Below are positions 48,173 to 57,899 of a stretch of 64,000 bases of DNA, in pieces. The stretch lies in assembly GCF_020531845.1 (NCBI RefSeq), contig NZ_JAJAVF010000004.1:414045-478044 (forward strand), read 5' to 3'. Position 1 is the first letter of the stretch; each line of letters starts with the position of its first letter. Source of the DNA: Methylobacillus methanolivorans (lineage in GTDB: Bacteria; Pseudomonadota; Gammaproteobacteria; Burkholderiales; Methylophilaceae). The translations under genes were made by a program, and so were the position numbers. The notes beneath the pieces were generated by a model. That model ran no database searches and had not been told where the DNA came from. It saw nothing but the letters and a program-made list of their open reading frames with translations.

Positions 48173-50350
48173 ATGATGAATATTATAAAGTGGGCCACTG
48201 GCCTGGCATTCATGCTGCTGATGCCGATGGCACAGGCTGCCGATGAGCAACAAGCCGAGTTTGCCAACAAAATCGAGAAAATTGACTTCGTGGCAATGTC
48301 AGGTGGTCGTATTGCCATACAGGTACAAACAACATCACCATTGGCAAACCCTCCGGCGGGCTTTACCTTGAATAATCCCTCGCGCATTGCGCTGGACTTT
48401 CCTGCGGTGGGGAATGGTTTGGGCAAGAATAGCGTGCAAGCCAGCCAAGGGGCGCTTAAAGGAGTGAACCTCGCGCAAGCACGAGATCGTACTCGTATGG
48501 TGCTGAATCTTGCCAAAATGGTGGCCTATAACACGACGACACAAGGTCGTGAAACGACAATTATTTTGCAGGCAACCGAGGCAGGGACTGCCAATACCAA
48601 TGTCGTCTCTCGCTTCGCCGAGGCTAAAGCGGGTGAGAAATTCCACACCCTGAATAATATAGACTTCATGCGCGGCAAGAATGGTGAAGGCCGCATTGTG
48701 GTTGATCTCTCTGATGCTTCCGCTGGCATTGATATTCGCCAGCAGGGTAAGACCGTCGTGGTGGATTTTCATAACACCGAACTGCCGCAGAATCTACAGC
48801 GCCGCCTCAATGTCATCAACTTCAATACGCCGGTGTTATATGTGGATGCTATCAAGCAGGGCAACAACTCCCGCTTGGTGATCGAGCCCAAGGGCTTGTG
48901 GGAGCAGTCGGCCTATCAAGCAGATAAACGCTTCATTATTGATATTCGCCCTGTGGTTGAAGACCCGAATAAGCTGGTGCAAGGCTCCAAGCCTGGCTAC
49001 GCTGGAGAGAAACTTTCCCTTAATTTCCAGAATATCGATGTGCGCTCGGTCTTGCAGGTGATCGCAGATTTCACTGGCCTGAATATTGTGACCAGCGATA
49101 CCGTGACAGGCAACCTGACACTGCGCCTTAAGGATGTTCCTTGGGACCAGGCGCTGGACATTATTATGTCGAGTAAGGGCTTAACCCAGCGCAAGACGGG
49201 TAATGTGATCTGGGTGGCGCCGTCTGATGAAGTCGCGGCCAAGGAGAAGTTGTTGCTGGAAGCAAGCCAGCAAATTGAAGAGCTTGAACCCATGCGTACC
49301 GAAGTATTTACCTTACGTTACCAGAAGGCAGAGAATTTTAAGAACATCATCAGCGACAGCAAGCAGAAAATTCTTTCCAAGCGTGGTAGCGCCGTGGTCG
49401 ATGCGCGTACCAATACCGTCTTCGTACAGGATACCCCCAAGCATCTGGAAGAAATCCAGACCATTATCAATAAGATTGATATTCCTGTGAAACAAGTGAT
49501 GATTGAGTCACGACTCGTGATTGCAGATGAGAAATTTGGTCGCAGCTTAGGCGCACGTTTTGGTGTACAAAAGCAGCAGGCGAGTGGCGATACTCGCTAT
49601 GGTTCAAGTGGAACTTTGGGTAACACCATCACGCAGCGTACGATAGACCCTACCACTGGCGTCATTACTGAAACCATTGCCAATCGTGTGGGTTCTTCCA
49701 CCCTGGCGACGACCTCAATCCCCGGCACTGTTGGCGTTGGGGTGAGTGCCGATGGTGCGCAGGATCTGAACGTAAACTTGCCCGTTGCCAATGCCTTCGG
49801 TAATTTTGCTTTCAGTTTGTTTAGACTGCCAGCAGGCTTCTTGTTGAATCTAGAACTCTCTGCGCTGGAAACTGACCAGCGCGGCAAGATTGTTTCTAGT
49901 CCACGTGTCACGACGGCCAACCAGCAAAAAGCCATCATTGAGCAAGGGACGCAAATCCCTTTCCAGCAAGCGACCAGCAGCGGCGCTACGGCGGTGCAAT
50001 TTAAGAATGCCTCGTTAAGCCTGGAAGTGACACCGCAGATTACGCCTGATGAGAAAATCATCATGGATCTGGAAGTCAAGAAAGATAAGGTGGGTACAGT
50101 CTTTAATAATGTGCCATCCATCGACACTCAGCGCGTACAAACCCAGGTGTTGGTGTCCAACGGTGAAACAGCGGTACTGGGTGGTATTTATGAGCAGACT
50201 GAGCGTAACGATGTAGACAAGGTGCCATTCTTTGGTGACCTGCCTTTTATTGGCAATGTCTTCAAGAGACGCGTGAAGCAAAGCGACAAGACTGAACTCT
50301 TAATCTTTATTACGCCCAAAGTCATGGATGAAAGTTTGTCTTTGCGTTAG
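48173..50350 (+). CDS. pilQ: Type IV pilus secretin PilQ
   Basis: A 725-residue outer-membrane secretin. It has a signal peptide (about 1-22), two AMIN domains (about 30-250) that bind peptidoglycan, secretin/STN N domains (about 290-480) and the C-terminal secretin barrel with SPRVTTANQQKAIIEQGTQI and TPQITPDEKIIMDLEV. The preferred start is ATG 48173, which has GAGG upstream; TTG 48161 and GTG 48167 are in frame. Followed by a terminator hairpin interlocked with the aroK promoter. Confidence 0.95.
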   Translation: MMNIIKWATGLAFMLLMPMAQAADEQQAEFANKIEKIDFVAMSGGRIAIQVQTTSPLANPPAGFTLNNPSRIALDFPAVGNGLGKNSVQASQGALKGVNLAQARDRTRMVLNLAKMVAYNTTTQGRETTIILQATEAGTANTNVVSRFAEAKAGEKFHTLNNIDFMRGKNGEGRIVVDLSDASAGIDIRQQGKTVVVDFHNTELPQNLQRRLNVINFNTPVLYVDAIKQGNNSRLVIEPKGLWEQSAYQADKRFIIDIRPVVEDPNKLVQGSKPGYAGEKLSLNFQNIDVRSVLQVIADFTGLNIVTSDTVTGNLTLRLKDVPWDQALDIIMSSKGLTQRKTGNVIWVAPSDEVAAKEKLLLEASQQIEELEPMRTEVFTLRYQKAENFKNIISDSKQKILSKRGSAVVDARTNTVFVQDTPKHLEEIQTIINKIDIPVKQVMIESRLVIADEKFGRSLGARFGVQKQQASGDTRYGSSGTLGNTITQRTIDPTTGVITETIANRVGSSTLATTSIPGTVGVGVSADGAQDLNVNLPVANAFGNFAFSLFRLPAGFLLNLELSALETDQRGKIVSSPRVTTANQQKAIIEQGTQIPFQQATSSGATAVQFKNASLSLEVTPQITPDEKIIMDLEVKKDKVGTVFNNVPSIDTQRVQTQVLVSNGETAVLGGIYEQTERNDVDKVPFFGDLPFIGNVFKRRVKQSDKTELLIFITPKVMDESLSLR

Positions 50351-50356
50351 CCATAT

Positions 50357-50385
50357 CTGACAGTTAAGCCAGATTCACTTAAAAT
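50357..50385 (+). promoter_or_regulatory. Predicted aroK-aroB-dgt promoter
   Basis: CTGACA (50357-50362) and TAAAAT (50380-50385), each one base from consensus, are separated by the ideal 17 bp. The expected start point (about 50391-50393) is inside the following hairpin, so transcripts from this promoter would lack its 5' arm and would have a leader of only about 22 nt before the aroK ATG. Confidence 0.7.
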
Positions 50386-50413
50386 GCTCGCTTGCGTATG
50401 GCGGGCATTTTTT
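50383..50413 (+). terminator. Rho-independent terminator of the pil operon, abutting the aroK start
   Basis: AATGCTCGC (50383-50391) pairs with GCGGGCATT (50401-50409) over 9 bp with one T-G wobble and a 9-nt loop. A run of six T (50408-50413) follows and the aroK ATG begins at the next base. It lies 32 nt after the pilQ stop. Confidence 0.8.
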
Positions 50414-50926
50414 ATGGCAGCAAATATTTTCTTTGTAGGTTTAATGGGGGCGGGCAAAACCACCATAGGCCGCATTATCGCCAAGCACCTGAACAAAACT
50501 TTTTACGATAGCGACCATGAGATCGAACGGCGTACTGGCGTCAGCATTCCTGTCATTTTTGAACTGGAAAAAGAAGACGGCTTTCGCAAGCGTGAGGCAG
50601 CGGTGATTGAGGAGCTGAGCCAGATGCAGGATATTGTGCTGGCAACCGGTGGTGGAGCAGTGTTGTTACCTGAGAACCGCAAGCAACTGATGGAGCATGG
50701 TACAGTGATTTATTTGCGTGCGAATGTGCATGAGCTTTGGCAACGCACACGCAATGATAAGAACCGCCCATTGTTGCAAGGAGATAACCCCCGCAGGAAG
50801 CTGGAGCAATTGTTTGCCCAGCGTGATCCCTTGTACCGCGAGGTTGCCTCTATTATTGTAGATACCGGTGGTCAGCCGGTGAATGCTATCGTGCACCAGA
50901 TTGAACAGAAACTTTTATCTTTATAA
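50414..50926 (+). CDS. aroK: Shikimate kinase
   Basis: A 170-residue P-loop kinase that phosphorylates shikimate. Walker [13 protein letters not shown], the shikimate-binding [11 protein letters not shown] and [14 protein letters not shown] motifs and the [11 protein letters not shown] are all present. ATG 50414 gives the family N terminus ([15 protein letters not shown]); ATG 50384 would add ten residues and lies within the terminator stem. No good Shine-Dalgarno is seen. It is 3 nt before aroB. Confidence 0.96.
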   Translation: MAANIFFVGLMGAGKTTIGRIIAKHLNKTFYDSDHEIERRTGVSIPVIFELEKEDGFRKREAAVIEELSQMQDIVLATGGGAVLLPENRKQLMEHGTVIYLRANVHELWQRTRNDKNRPLLQGDNPRRKLEQLFAQRDPLYREVASIIVDTGGQPVNAIVHQIEQKLLSL

Positions 50927-50929
50927 GCC

Positions 50930-52009
50930 ATGCAAACATTACACGTAGACTTGGGCGAGCGCTCTTATCCTATCCATATTGGCCGTGGCCTGCTGACGCA
51001 GCCTGAGTTGATCCTGCCACATTTGAAGCGTAAGCAAGTCGCGATTGTGACGAATACGACCGTGGCTCCTCTTTACCTCGAAAAGCTGGCTCAGCCATTA
51101 CGTGATGCTGGCGTCAAGGTGATTCCCATCGTGCTGCCGGATGGTGAAGCCTATAAAAATGCTGCGACGCTTAACCTGATCTACGATGCCTTGCTCGAGA
51201 ACCGCTGTGAACGTAGTACCACGATCATTGCGCTTGGTGGTGGTGTCATTGGTGATCTGGCTGGCTATGCCGCGGCGACATATCTACGTGGCGTACCGTT
51301 TATTCAAGTCCCGACGACTTTATTGTCTCAGGTAGATTCCTCTGTAGGCGGCAAGACTGGTATCAACCATCCACTGGGCAAGAACATGATAGGTGCGTTC
51401 TACCAGCCACAAGTCGTGCTGGCCGATATTGATACGCTGTCGACATTGCCAGCGCGCGAGCTCTCAGCTGGTCTGGCAGAAGTGATCAAGTATGGCTTGA
51501 TTCGTGACGAGCCATTTTTTGCATGGCAAGAAGCGAATATGCAAAAGCTACTCAAGCTTGATACCGAAGCCATGAGCTATGCCATTTACCGCTCTTGTGA
51601 GAATAAGGCAGAAGTGGTTGCTGCGGATGAGCGCGAATCTGGCGAGCGTGCCTTGCTCAATCTAGGTCATACCTTTGGGCATGCGATCGAAAATGCCATG
51701 GGCTACGGCGTATGGCTCCATGGCGAAGCCGTCGCGGCGGGCACCATCCTCGCAGCCGATCTTTCGCGCCGCTTGGGATGGTTGAACGATGCGGAAGTTG
51801 AGCGTATTAAGGCGATATTTATCGAAGCTAAGCTGCCTATCGATGCACCAGCGCTGGGTGTGGATCGTTACCTAGATCTCATGGGGCTGGATAAAAAAGT
51901 GGTTGATGGCCAGATTCGCCTGGTGTTGCAACAAGGCATTGGTAAATCGCTGGTGACCAGCGATTATGATGCCAATCTCTTGCAATCAACCCTGACTATT
52001 CCTGCATGA
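50930..52009 (+). CDS. aroB: 3-dehydroquinate synthase
   Basis: A 359-residue NAD- and metal-dependent enzyme for the second shikimate step. Motifs: [21 protein letters not shown] (the NAD site), [19 protein letters not shown], and metal ligands in GHTFGHAIE and [10 protein letters not shown]. Co-transcribed with aroK and overlaps dgt by 4 bp (ATGA). It feeds the chorismate used by the trpE product in this window. Confidence 0.97.
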   Translation: MQTLHVDLGERSYPIHIGRGLLTQPELILPHLKRKQVAIVTNTTVAPLYLEKLAQPLRDAGVKVIPIVLPDGEAYKNAATLNLIYDALLENRCERSTTIIALGGGVIGDLAGYAAATYLRGVPFIQVPTTLLSQVDSSVGGKTGINHPLGKNMIGAFYQPQVVLADIDTLSTLPARELSAGLAEVIKYGLIRDEPFFAWQEANMQKLLKLDTEAMSYAIYRSCENKAEVVAADERESGERALLNLGHTFGHAIENAMGYGVWLHGEAVAAGTILAADLSRRLGWLNDAEVERIKAIFIEAKLPIDAPALGVDRYLDLMGLDKKVVDGQIRLVLQQGIGKSLVTSDYDANLLQSTLTIPA

Positions 52010-53124
52010 CCGAGTTGGCACCGTATGCTTCCAACCCTGCCTTGACCAAAGGGCGGGTACATGAGGAGCCTGCTCCTGCTACACGCAACCATTTCCAGCG
52101 GGATCGTGACCGTATTATCCATTCCGGTGCTTTCCGCCGCCTTGAATACAAAACCCAGGTGTTCATCAACCATGAAGGCGACCTGTTTCGCACCCGGTTG
52201 ACGCATAGCCTTGAGGTTGCGCAGATAGGACGTGCCATTGCGCGTAATCTGCACCTGCATGAAGACCTGATTGAGGCCATTGCCCTGGCGCATGACCTCG
52301 GCCACACGCCGTTTGGCCATGCTGGCCAAGACCAACTCAATGAATGCATGCGCGAATTCGGCGGCTTTGAGCACAACTTGCAATCCTTGCGTGTCGTTGA
52401 CCACTTGGAATTACGCTATGCCGAATTCGATGGCCTCAACCTCACCTTTGAAGTGCGTGAAGGTATTCTCAAGCATTGCTCCTTACCCAATGCCCGGTTG
52501 CTGGGCGAAGTCGGCGAACGCTTCCTCAACAAGCAACAGCCATCGCTAGAGGCGCAAGTGGCCAACTTGGCAGACGAAATTGCCTACAATAATCATGATG
52601 TCGATGATGGCCTGCGTTCAGGCCTCATTACCATGGAGCAATTAGCTGAGGTACGTTTATTTGCTGAGCAATTCTCCTTGGTGCAAGGGCAATATCCGGC
52701 ATTGACGGGGCGTCGACTGATTCACGAAACCGTCAGGCGCATGATTCATATATTGGTTACGGATTTGTGTGAGCAAAGCCGCAAGAACATTGCTGCGCAT
52801 GCTCCTCAAACCATTGAAGATGTGCGTACACTGCCCCCATTGATCAGCTTTAGCCCGGCTATTGATGAGCAGCAACTTGAGCTTAAGCGCTTCCTGCGTA
52901 CCAATCTTTATCGGCACTATCGTGTTAATCGCATGACCTCCAAGGCCAAGCGCATCATCGCTGAGCTATTTAATGCGTTCATCAATGATCCAGGCTTGTT
53001 GCCTGACGATTACCGGCCCTCCAACCCGGATATGCAACCACGTGTGATCGCCGACTATATTGCCGGCATGACAGACCGTTACGCTATCCGCGAGCATCAG
53101 CGCCTCTTCTCCATAGCTGAATAA
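52006..53124 (+). CDS. dgt: Deoxyguanosinetriphosphate triphosphohydrolase-like protein
   Basis: A 372-residue HD-domain phosphohydrolase. The N-terminal [48 protein letters not shown] (HD pair) and [14 protein letters not shown] (second Asp) are all in place. Such enzymes turn dNTPs into deoxynucleosides and triphosphate; the shorter subgroup here is often named dGTPase-like. It overlaps aroB by 4 bp and closes the operon. Substrate specificity is inferred. Confidence 0.92.
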   Translation: MTELAPYASNPALTKGRVHEEPAPATRNHFQRDRDRIIHSGAFRRLEYKTQVFINHEGDLFRTRLTHSLEVAQIGRAIARNLHLHEDLIEAIALAHDLGHTPFGHAGQDQLNECMREFGGFEHNLQSLRVVDHLELRYAEFDGLNLTFEVREGILKHCSLPNARLLGEVGERFLNKQQPSLEAQVANLADEIAYNNHDVDDGLRSGLITMEQLAEVRLFAEQFSLVQGQYPALTGRRLIHETVRRMIHILVTDLCEQSRKNIAAHAPQTIEDVRTLPPLISFSPAIDEQQLELKRFLRTNLYRHYRVNRMTSKAKRIIAELFNAFINDPGLLPDDYRPSNPDMQPRVIADYIAGMTDRYAIREHQRLFSIAE

Positions 53125-53181
53125 TTGCTTTAGCATTGATTGCTAAGTATTTAAACCGGAAATAATTTATTTTTCGGCAGT

Positions 53182-53211
53182 TTGGACTTGTCATAAACTG
53201 TTGCATATAAA
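53182..53211 (+). promoter_or_regulatory. Predicted porin promoter
   Basis: TTGGAC (53182-53187) and TATAAA (53206-53211) are 18 bp apart, 167 bp before the porin ATG. The gap up to 53377 would be a long 5' leader with two clean hairpins. Confidence 0.55.
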
Positions 53212-53257
53212 CAACACAAAATCTTCAATCGCGTAAAAAAACCACAAGATTGCTTGC

Positions 53258-53308
53258 AGGCCTCGAAAGGCCTTTGGCATACTGCCCATAACTTCTTAGA
53301 CAAGAAGT
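53258..53308 (+). other. Two hairpins in the porin 5' leader
   Basis: AGGCCT (53258-53263) pairs with AGGCCT (53268-53273) around a CGAA loop. ACTTCTT (53291-53297) pairs with AAGAAGT (53302-53308) around AGAC. Neither has a T-run, so they are not terminators. Stable leader hairpins often protect abundant outer-membrane protein mRNAs or take part in small-RNA control. Confidence 0.5.
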
Positions 53309-53377
53309 CAGTGCAATACCCTTGTAGTGATGAACATACACCGCACAAGGGATAACTAAACGCATTAGGAGATATAC

Positions 53378-54628
53378 ATGAACAAGAAACTAGGCCTGGC
53401 AGTTGCTGGCGCAGTATTGGCTTTCGGCGCTTCCGCTGCAAACGCAGGTATCATCATCCCAGCAGGTGACTGGACGATTGATATCGGTGGTAACGTTAAT
53501 ACTTACTACACCAACACCAAGTTCTCTGGTGATGCTTTCAGAAACATCAACCGTGCAAACCAAGTTTCTACAGGTCTGTTGCCTTCCGCTCTGGGTATCG
53601 GTGGTAAGACTCGTCAGAACGATCTGGATATCGCATTCCAATTCACATTCTTCGTTGGTGCTAACAGCGAACAAGGTTGGGGCACTACTGGTGCTCAAGG
53701 TCTTACTCCTGGCGGTACATTGGCTCAAAGCCGCGCTGGTGACGGTAACTCCATCAACGTTCGTCAAGCTTACTTGACTTTCGGTGATGCTTCCTGGGGT
53801 ACTATCAAGGCTGGTCGTGACCTTGGTCTGTTCGGCTCTGATGCTATCCTCTCCGACATGACCCTGCTGGGCGTTGGTGTTGGTGCTGGTGGTCCTGGTA
53901 ACTCCACACTGGGCCGTATCGGTTCCGGTTATGTTTACGCTGACTGGATCGGTCAAATTCAATACGCATCCCCTAACTGGAATGGTTTCAGCTTTGCTGT
54001 AGCTGCTCGTGAAGGTCTGCGTAACAACCTGAATGCGATTGATCTGGATGATTCCAAGCTGGGCTTCGATGGTAAGGTTAGCTATGAGTGGACTGGCGAT
54101 GTAGCTGGTAAGGTTTGGGCAGGTTACATCACTCAGAAGCATGAGCGTCAGATTGATCCTGCAACTGGTCTGGCACTGGCAGCTAGCCAAAGCTATCGTT
54201 CCAGTGGTTATGATCTGGGTGCTAAGATCAACGTAGCTGACTTCGGTTTGGTTGGTTACTACTACAATGGTCGTGGTCTGGATGTTCAGACTGGTGGTCA
54301 ATTGGGTGGCCTGCAATTCCTGGGTGGCAACAAGTCTGACGACAAGGGTGGCTATGTACAAGCTACTTACAAGTTGCCTACAGTTGGTACCAAGCTGGGT
54401 GTTTCCTACGGTATCTCCAAGTCTGACAATAGCAACAATGCCCCTGCAAATGCTGGTGTTGACCATGAAAACAAGTCTTGGATCGTTGGTGCTTACCACC
54501 CTCTGACCAAGAGCCTGAATCTGGTTGCAGAATATGCACAGCAAAAGGTTGAAGCCAATGCTCCTGGCGTTGCTTCCGTAGACGGCAAGGCTAAGACAAT
54601 CAGCCTGGGCGCGATCCTGTTCTTCTAG
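53378..54628 (+). CDS. Major outer-membrane porin
   Basis: A 416-residue exported beta-barrel. Signal peptide about residues 1-23 (ends ASAANA, then GIIIPAGDW). Repeated amphipathic strands alternate with Gly/Asn-rich turns, and the protein ends with the outer-membrane C-terminal Phe (SLGAILFF). Codon choice is strongly biased (T-ending GGT, GCT, GTT, ACT, CGT codons), unlike the flanking genes, indicating very high expression. It has a strong RBS (AGGAG) and its own terminator. Pores of this betaproteobacterial group pass small solutes; the specificity is unknown. Confidence 0.92.
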   Translation: MNKKLGLAVAGAVLAFGASAANAGIIIPAGDWTIDIGGNVNTYYTNTKFSGDAFRNINRANQVSTGLLPSALGIGGKTRQNDLDIAFQFTFFVGANSEQGWGTTGAQGLTPGGTLAQSRAGDGNSINVRQAYLTFGDASWGTIKAGRDLGLFGSDAILSDMTLLGVGVGAGGPGNSTLGRIGSGYVYADWIGQIQYASPNWNGFSFAVAAREGLRNNLNAIDLDDSKLGFDGKVSYEWTGDVAGKVWAGYITQKHERQIDPATGLALAASQSYRSSGYDLGAKINVADFGLVGYYYNGRGLDVQTGGQLGGLQFLGGNKSDDKGGYVQATYKLPTVGTKLGVSYGISKSDNSNNAPANAGVDHENKSWIVGAYHPLTKSLNLVAEYAQQKVEANAPGVASVDGKAKTISLGAILFF

Positions 54629-54665
54629 GATTTAAATCGTAAGATTTAGCTTAGAAAGCAATCGT

Positions 54666-54695
54666 AAAAACGGCACCTTCGGGTGCCGTTTTTTT
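54666..54695. terminator. Porin terminator (bidirectional)
   Basis: A 12-bp stem, AAAAACGGCACC (54666-54677) with GGTGCCGTTTTT (54682-54693), closed by a TTCG tetraloop and followed by T. It is 38 nt past the porin stop. The leading A-run makes it a terminator for minus-strand transcripts too. Confidence 0.93.
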
Positions 54696-54717
54696 ATTGT
54701 GCTGCAGATGTAGCAAT

Positions 54718-54745
54718 AAAAATGCCGGAGCTAGCCCGGCATTTT
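54718..54745 (-). terminator. ntrC terminator
   Basis: On the minus strand AAAATGCCGG (54745-54736) pairs with CCGGCATTTT (54728-54719) over 10 bp with a 7-nt loop and a T-run. It is 25 nt after the ntrC stop and only 23 bp from the porin terminator. Confidence 0.9.
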
Positions 54746-54769
54746 AGTTTGTCCGCAATCTATTGATGC

Positions 54770-56158
54770 TTATTCGTCGATGCCTAATTCCTGTATTTTA
54801 CGCGTCAAGGTGTTGCGGCCCATGCCTAGCTGTGTGGCTGCTTCGATCCGGCGTCCACCCGTATGTTGCAGGGCTTTGGTGATGAGAATGCGCTCGAATT
54901 GCTGGGTGCGGCTATCGAGGATGTCATGCTCCCCGCGATTGAGTGCGTCAGTGATCTCAGAGGCCAGTGCCGTTTGCCATGAGGTGGCACTAGCAGGCTT
55001 GGCCGCGTCTTCTTTCAGCTCCGGTGGCAAGTCAGCGATGTCGATGTTTTGACCGGGAGCCATCACGGTGAGCCAGTGGCAGACGTTTTCCAGTTGGCGC
55101 ACATTACCGCTCCAGCTTAACGTACCGAGGTAGCGCAAGGCAGCGGTGGATGGCTGCTTGGCTTCTACACCCAGTTCGCGGGCGCTGTGTTGCAGGAAGT
55201 GCTTGACCAGCAAGGGGATGTCTTCACGTCGCTCGCGCAGGGGTGGCAGGCGTAGGCGGATGACGTTGAGGCGATGGAATAAATCCTCACGGAACAACCC
55301 TAGTTTCACTCTTTCTTCTAGATCCTGATGTGTTGCAGCAATGATGCGCACATTGACCTTGACTGGTTGGTGTCCGCCAACACGGTAGAACTGTCCATCA
55401 CACAGAACGCGCAACAGGCGAGTTTGCAGGTCGGAGGGCATGTCACCGATTTCATCAAGGAACAAGGTGCCACCGTCAGCCTGCTCGAAGCGTCCGCGCC
55501 GTGCAGCTTGCGCGCCGGTAAATGCGCCGCGTTCGTGGCCGAATAGCTCGGATTCGAGCAGATCCTTGGGGATTGCAGCAGTATTGATGGCGATGAAAGG
55601 CTTGTCGAAACGCGGGCTATGGCGATGCAGTGCGCTCGCTACAAGTTCTTTACCGGTGCCGGATTCACCGTTAATCAGCACGGTTGAATGCGAGCGGCTC
55701 AGGCGGCCAATTGCACGAAACACTTCCTGCATGGCGGGGGCCTGACCAATGATTTCCGGTGTTTCTTCTTGCATCACCACTTCAGTTGCCTGGCGCATGC
55801 TTTCATCTACTGCGCGGCGGATGATTTCAATCGCCTGGTCAACATCGAAAGGCTTGGCCAAGTATTCAAAAGCGCCACCCTGGAATGCGGCAACTGCACT
55901 TTCCAGATCGGAATAGGCGGTCATGATGATGACGGGAATATCTGGATGGCGTTGTTTTACCTCGTGCAGGAAATCGAGGCCAGAACCATTGGGCATGCGA
56001 ATGTCGCTGACAATGACTTGTGGCTCTTCCCGGGTCAGGGCATTCAAGGCTTCGGGTACCGATGCGAAAGTCTTGAAATCCATGTCGGTGCGGCCCAGGG
56101 CTTTTTCAAATACCCAGCGTATGGATTTGTCGTCGTCTATGATCCAGATCGGTTTCAT
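54770..56158 (-). CDS. ntrC: Nitrogen regulation response regulator NtrC
   Basis: A 462-residue sigma-54 activator. The receiver domain has the phospho-acceptor Asp52 (VSDIRMP). The AAA+ domain has Walker A GESGTGKE (164-171), the sigma-54-contacting GAFTGA (211-216) and Walker B GGTLFLDEIG. A C-terminal Fis-type helix-turn-helix ends IEAATQLGMGRNTLTRKI. It would activate glnA through the sites at 59.5 kb. 53 bp separate it from ntrB. Confidence 0.97.
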   Translation of the reverse strand: MKPIWIIDDDKSIRWVFEKALGRTDMDFKTFASVPEALNALTREEPQVIVSDIRMPNGSGLDFLHEVKQRHPDIPVIIMTAYSDLESAVAAFQGGAFEYLAKPFDVDQAIEIIRRAVDESMRQATEVVMQEETPEIIGQAPAMQEVFRAIGRLSRSHSTVLINGESGTGKELVASALHRHSPRFDKPFIAINTAAIPKDLLESELFGHERGAFTGAQAARRGRFEQADGGTLFLDEIGDMPSDLQTRLLRVLCDGQFYRVGGHQPVKVNVRIIAATHQDLEERVKLGLFREDLFHRLNVIRLRLPPLRERREDIPLLVKHFLQHSARELGVEAKQPSTAALRYLGTLSWSGNVRQLENVCHWLTVMAPGQNIDIADLPPELKEDAAKPASATSWQTALASEITDALNRGEHDILDSRTQQFERILITKALQHTGGRRIEAATQLGMGRNTLTRKIQELGIDE

Positions 56159-56211
56159 GATGGTTACCTGTTGTAGTCTGTCTTTTATTAAAAAGGCGTT
56201 GTTTTTATAGA

Positions 56212-57309
56212 TTATTGTCTTGCAATGTAAGCTTTCATCGCTGTGCTTTCAATTGGCAGCAGTATGGTGAAGCTGGTGTGTCCAGGCGCGCTTTCGCATT
56301 CGATCATACCGTGATGCTGGGTGATGAATGTTTGCGCCAGTGTCAGGCCTAGGCCGGTGCCACCCTCGCGCCCTGATACCAGCGGGTAAAAAATTCGCTC
56401 GCGAATTTCTGGCGGGATACCGGGGCCGTTATCAATGATTTGCAGCTTGATAGCGACTCGGTAGCGCTTTTTCGCCAATGTGACTTGGCGTGCTGCTCTT
56501 GTACGCAAGATGATTTCAGGTGACTCCGTACCAGGTTTGTTCTGCATGGCTTGCACCGCGTTACGGGCAATGTTCAATACGGCCTGAATGAGTTTCTCGC
56601 GGTCACCGATTAGCTCTGGCAGGCTAGTGTCATAGTCACGGCGGATTTGTATACCTCGCGGCGATTCTGCCAATAGCAGGCTACGCACACGTTCGAGTAC
56701 TTCATGGATATTGGTTGGCTCGTACTTGGGTACACGGTGTGGCACCAAGAGTCTGTCCATCAGCAATTGTAGGCGGTCTGCCTCCTTGATGATGACCTGG
56801 GTGTATTCGCGAAGGCTGACTTGTGGCAGTTCATGCTCCAGCAATTGTGCCGCGCCACGAAGCCCACCGAGCGGGTTGCGGATTTCGTGGGCCAGATTGC
56901 GCAATAGCTCGGCATTGGCTTGTTGCTGGATTAGCATGCGTTCTTCACGCGCGATGCGTAGCTGTTGATCCATATGCTGGAATTCCAGTACTAGGCACGC
57001 GGGATCAAGCTCTACCGGGGTGACGGTACAGGTGACAGCAAAAGATTGTTGCCGTAACGTGGTAATGGGGAATTCATGCTCACGGAATGGGCTGTGATGC
57101 TTAATCGCATGTTCCATGGCCGAGTCGAGAATGTCACAGCCGGGAAAAACCTGTGAGACAGGTAAACCTGCAATTTGCTTAGCGCTGATGGCGAATAGCA
57201 CCTCGGCACCGGGGTTGGCATAAACGACATGGCGCTGCTGGTCGAGCAGGAGGATAGCCGTTGATAAGTGTTCAAGGCCTGCGAATGAGGGGGGGATTTT
57301 ATGTTCCAT
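56212..57309 (-). CDS. ntrB: Nitrogen regulation sensor kinase NtrB
   Basis: A 365-residue soluble histidine kinase. It has a PAS domain (about 12-115), a phospho-acceptor His141 in NLAHEIRNPLGGLRGAAQLL and ATPase motifs (NIARNAVQAM, DNGPGIPPEI, GTGLGLTLAQTFITQHHG). It phosphorylates NtrC when nitrogen is scarce and is switched off by PII. Located upstream of ntrC and downstream of a DUF4124 gene on the same strand. Confidence 0.96.
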   Translation of the reverse strand: MEHKIPPSFAGLEHLSTAILLLDQQRHVVYANPGAEVLFAISAKQIAGLPVSQVFPGCDILDSAMEHAIKHHSPFREHEFPITTLRQQSFAVTCTVTPVELDPACLVLEFQHMDQQLRIAREERMLIQQQANAELLRNLAHEIRNPLGGLRGAAQLLEHELPQVSLREYTQVIIKEADRLQLLMDRLLVPHRVPKYEPTNIHEVLERVRSLLLAESPRGIQIRRDYDTSLPELIGDREKLIQAVLNIARNAVQAMQNKPGTESPEIILRTRAARQVTLAKKRYRVAIKLQIIDNGPGIPPEIRERIFYPLVSGREGGTGLGLTLAQTFITQHHGMIECESAPGHTSFTILLPIESTAMKAYIARQ

Positions 57310-57348
57310 GGCTTCTTTTAAGCAAAAGCCAGGCCAGTTGGATGCTGC

Positions 57349-57837
57349 TTATTTAAACGCCTCCAACTCTTTTTGCAGAAGCTGCACATTTCGTTCGTGC
57401 GCATCCACATTGGCCTGCAATTGTTGCATTTTTTCCTCGAATTTCGCGACATTGCGATAAGTTTTGCCATTGGCCCCACGGTATACCTCGGGTTTTGATT
57501 CGCCCTCGGTATAAGCTTTTTTAGCTTCCTCCAGAGCGGCTTTTTCAGCTTCTAGTTCTTCTAGCAATATTTTTTTGCGCTGATCGTCACGCTTTTTCTG
57601 GGTTTGACTATCCACGCGCGGAAAATTGCTAGGAGTCGCTTGAGGCTTTGTTTTGGGTTGTGTTGTGGTGCTTGGCGGTGGCGGATCTATCTCCAGCTTT
57701 GTCGCTCCTTTGCTGGGGACGTTGGAGTAGGTGACATGGCCATTTTCATCCACACTCTTGTAGATGTCGGCCTGGGCGGTCATCGAAGTGATGATGCAGG
57801 CAAACAAGCTAATAAAAGGCAGTTGGAACATTCTCAT
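57349..57837 (-). CDS. DUF4124-domain periplasmic protein
   Basis: A 162-residue exported protein with signal peptide (about 1-23, FISLFACIITSMTAQA) and the DUF4124 element IYKSVDENGHVTYSNVPS. The C-terminal half is a charged coiled coil (EELEAEKAALEEAKKAY). The start at 57837 (MRMFQLPFIS) is preferred because it opens the signal peptide; the open frame to 57873 adds twelve residues. It is between glnA and ntrB and resembles the 19.7 kb protein in layout. Function unknown. Confidence 0.85.
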   Translation of the reverse strand: MRMFQLPFISLFACIITSMTAQADIYKSVDENGHVTYSNVPSKGATKLEIDPPPPSTTTQPKTKPQATPSNFPRVDSQTQKKRDDQRKKILLEELEAEKAALEEAKKAYTEGESKPEVYRGANGKTYRNVAKFEEKMQQLQANVDAHERNVQLLQKELEAFK

Positions 57838-57899
57838 GAGATTGAGTGTAGAGCAGAAGCCTGGTGCAGGCAATTATTGATGAGGCCGATTTCAGGCAT

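Noticed and set aside
53390..54544. 384-codon open frame antisense to the porin
   Set aside because: Same cause: extreme codon bias of a highly expressed gene. The translation is a low-complexity series rich in Thr, Val and Gln.
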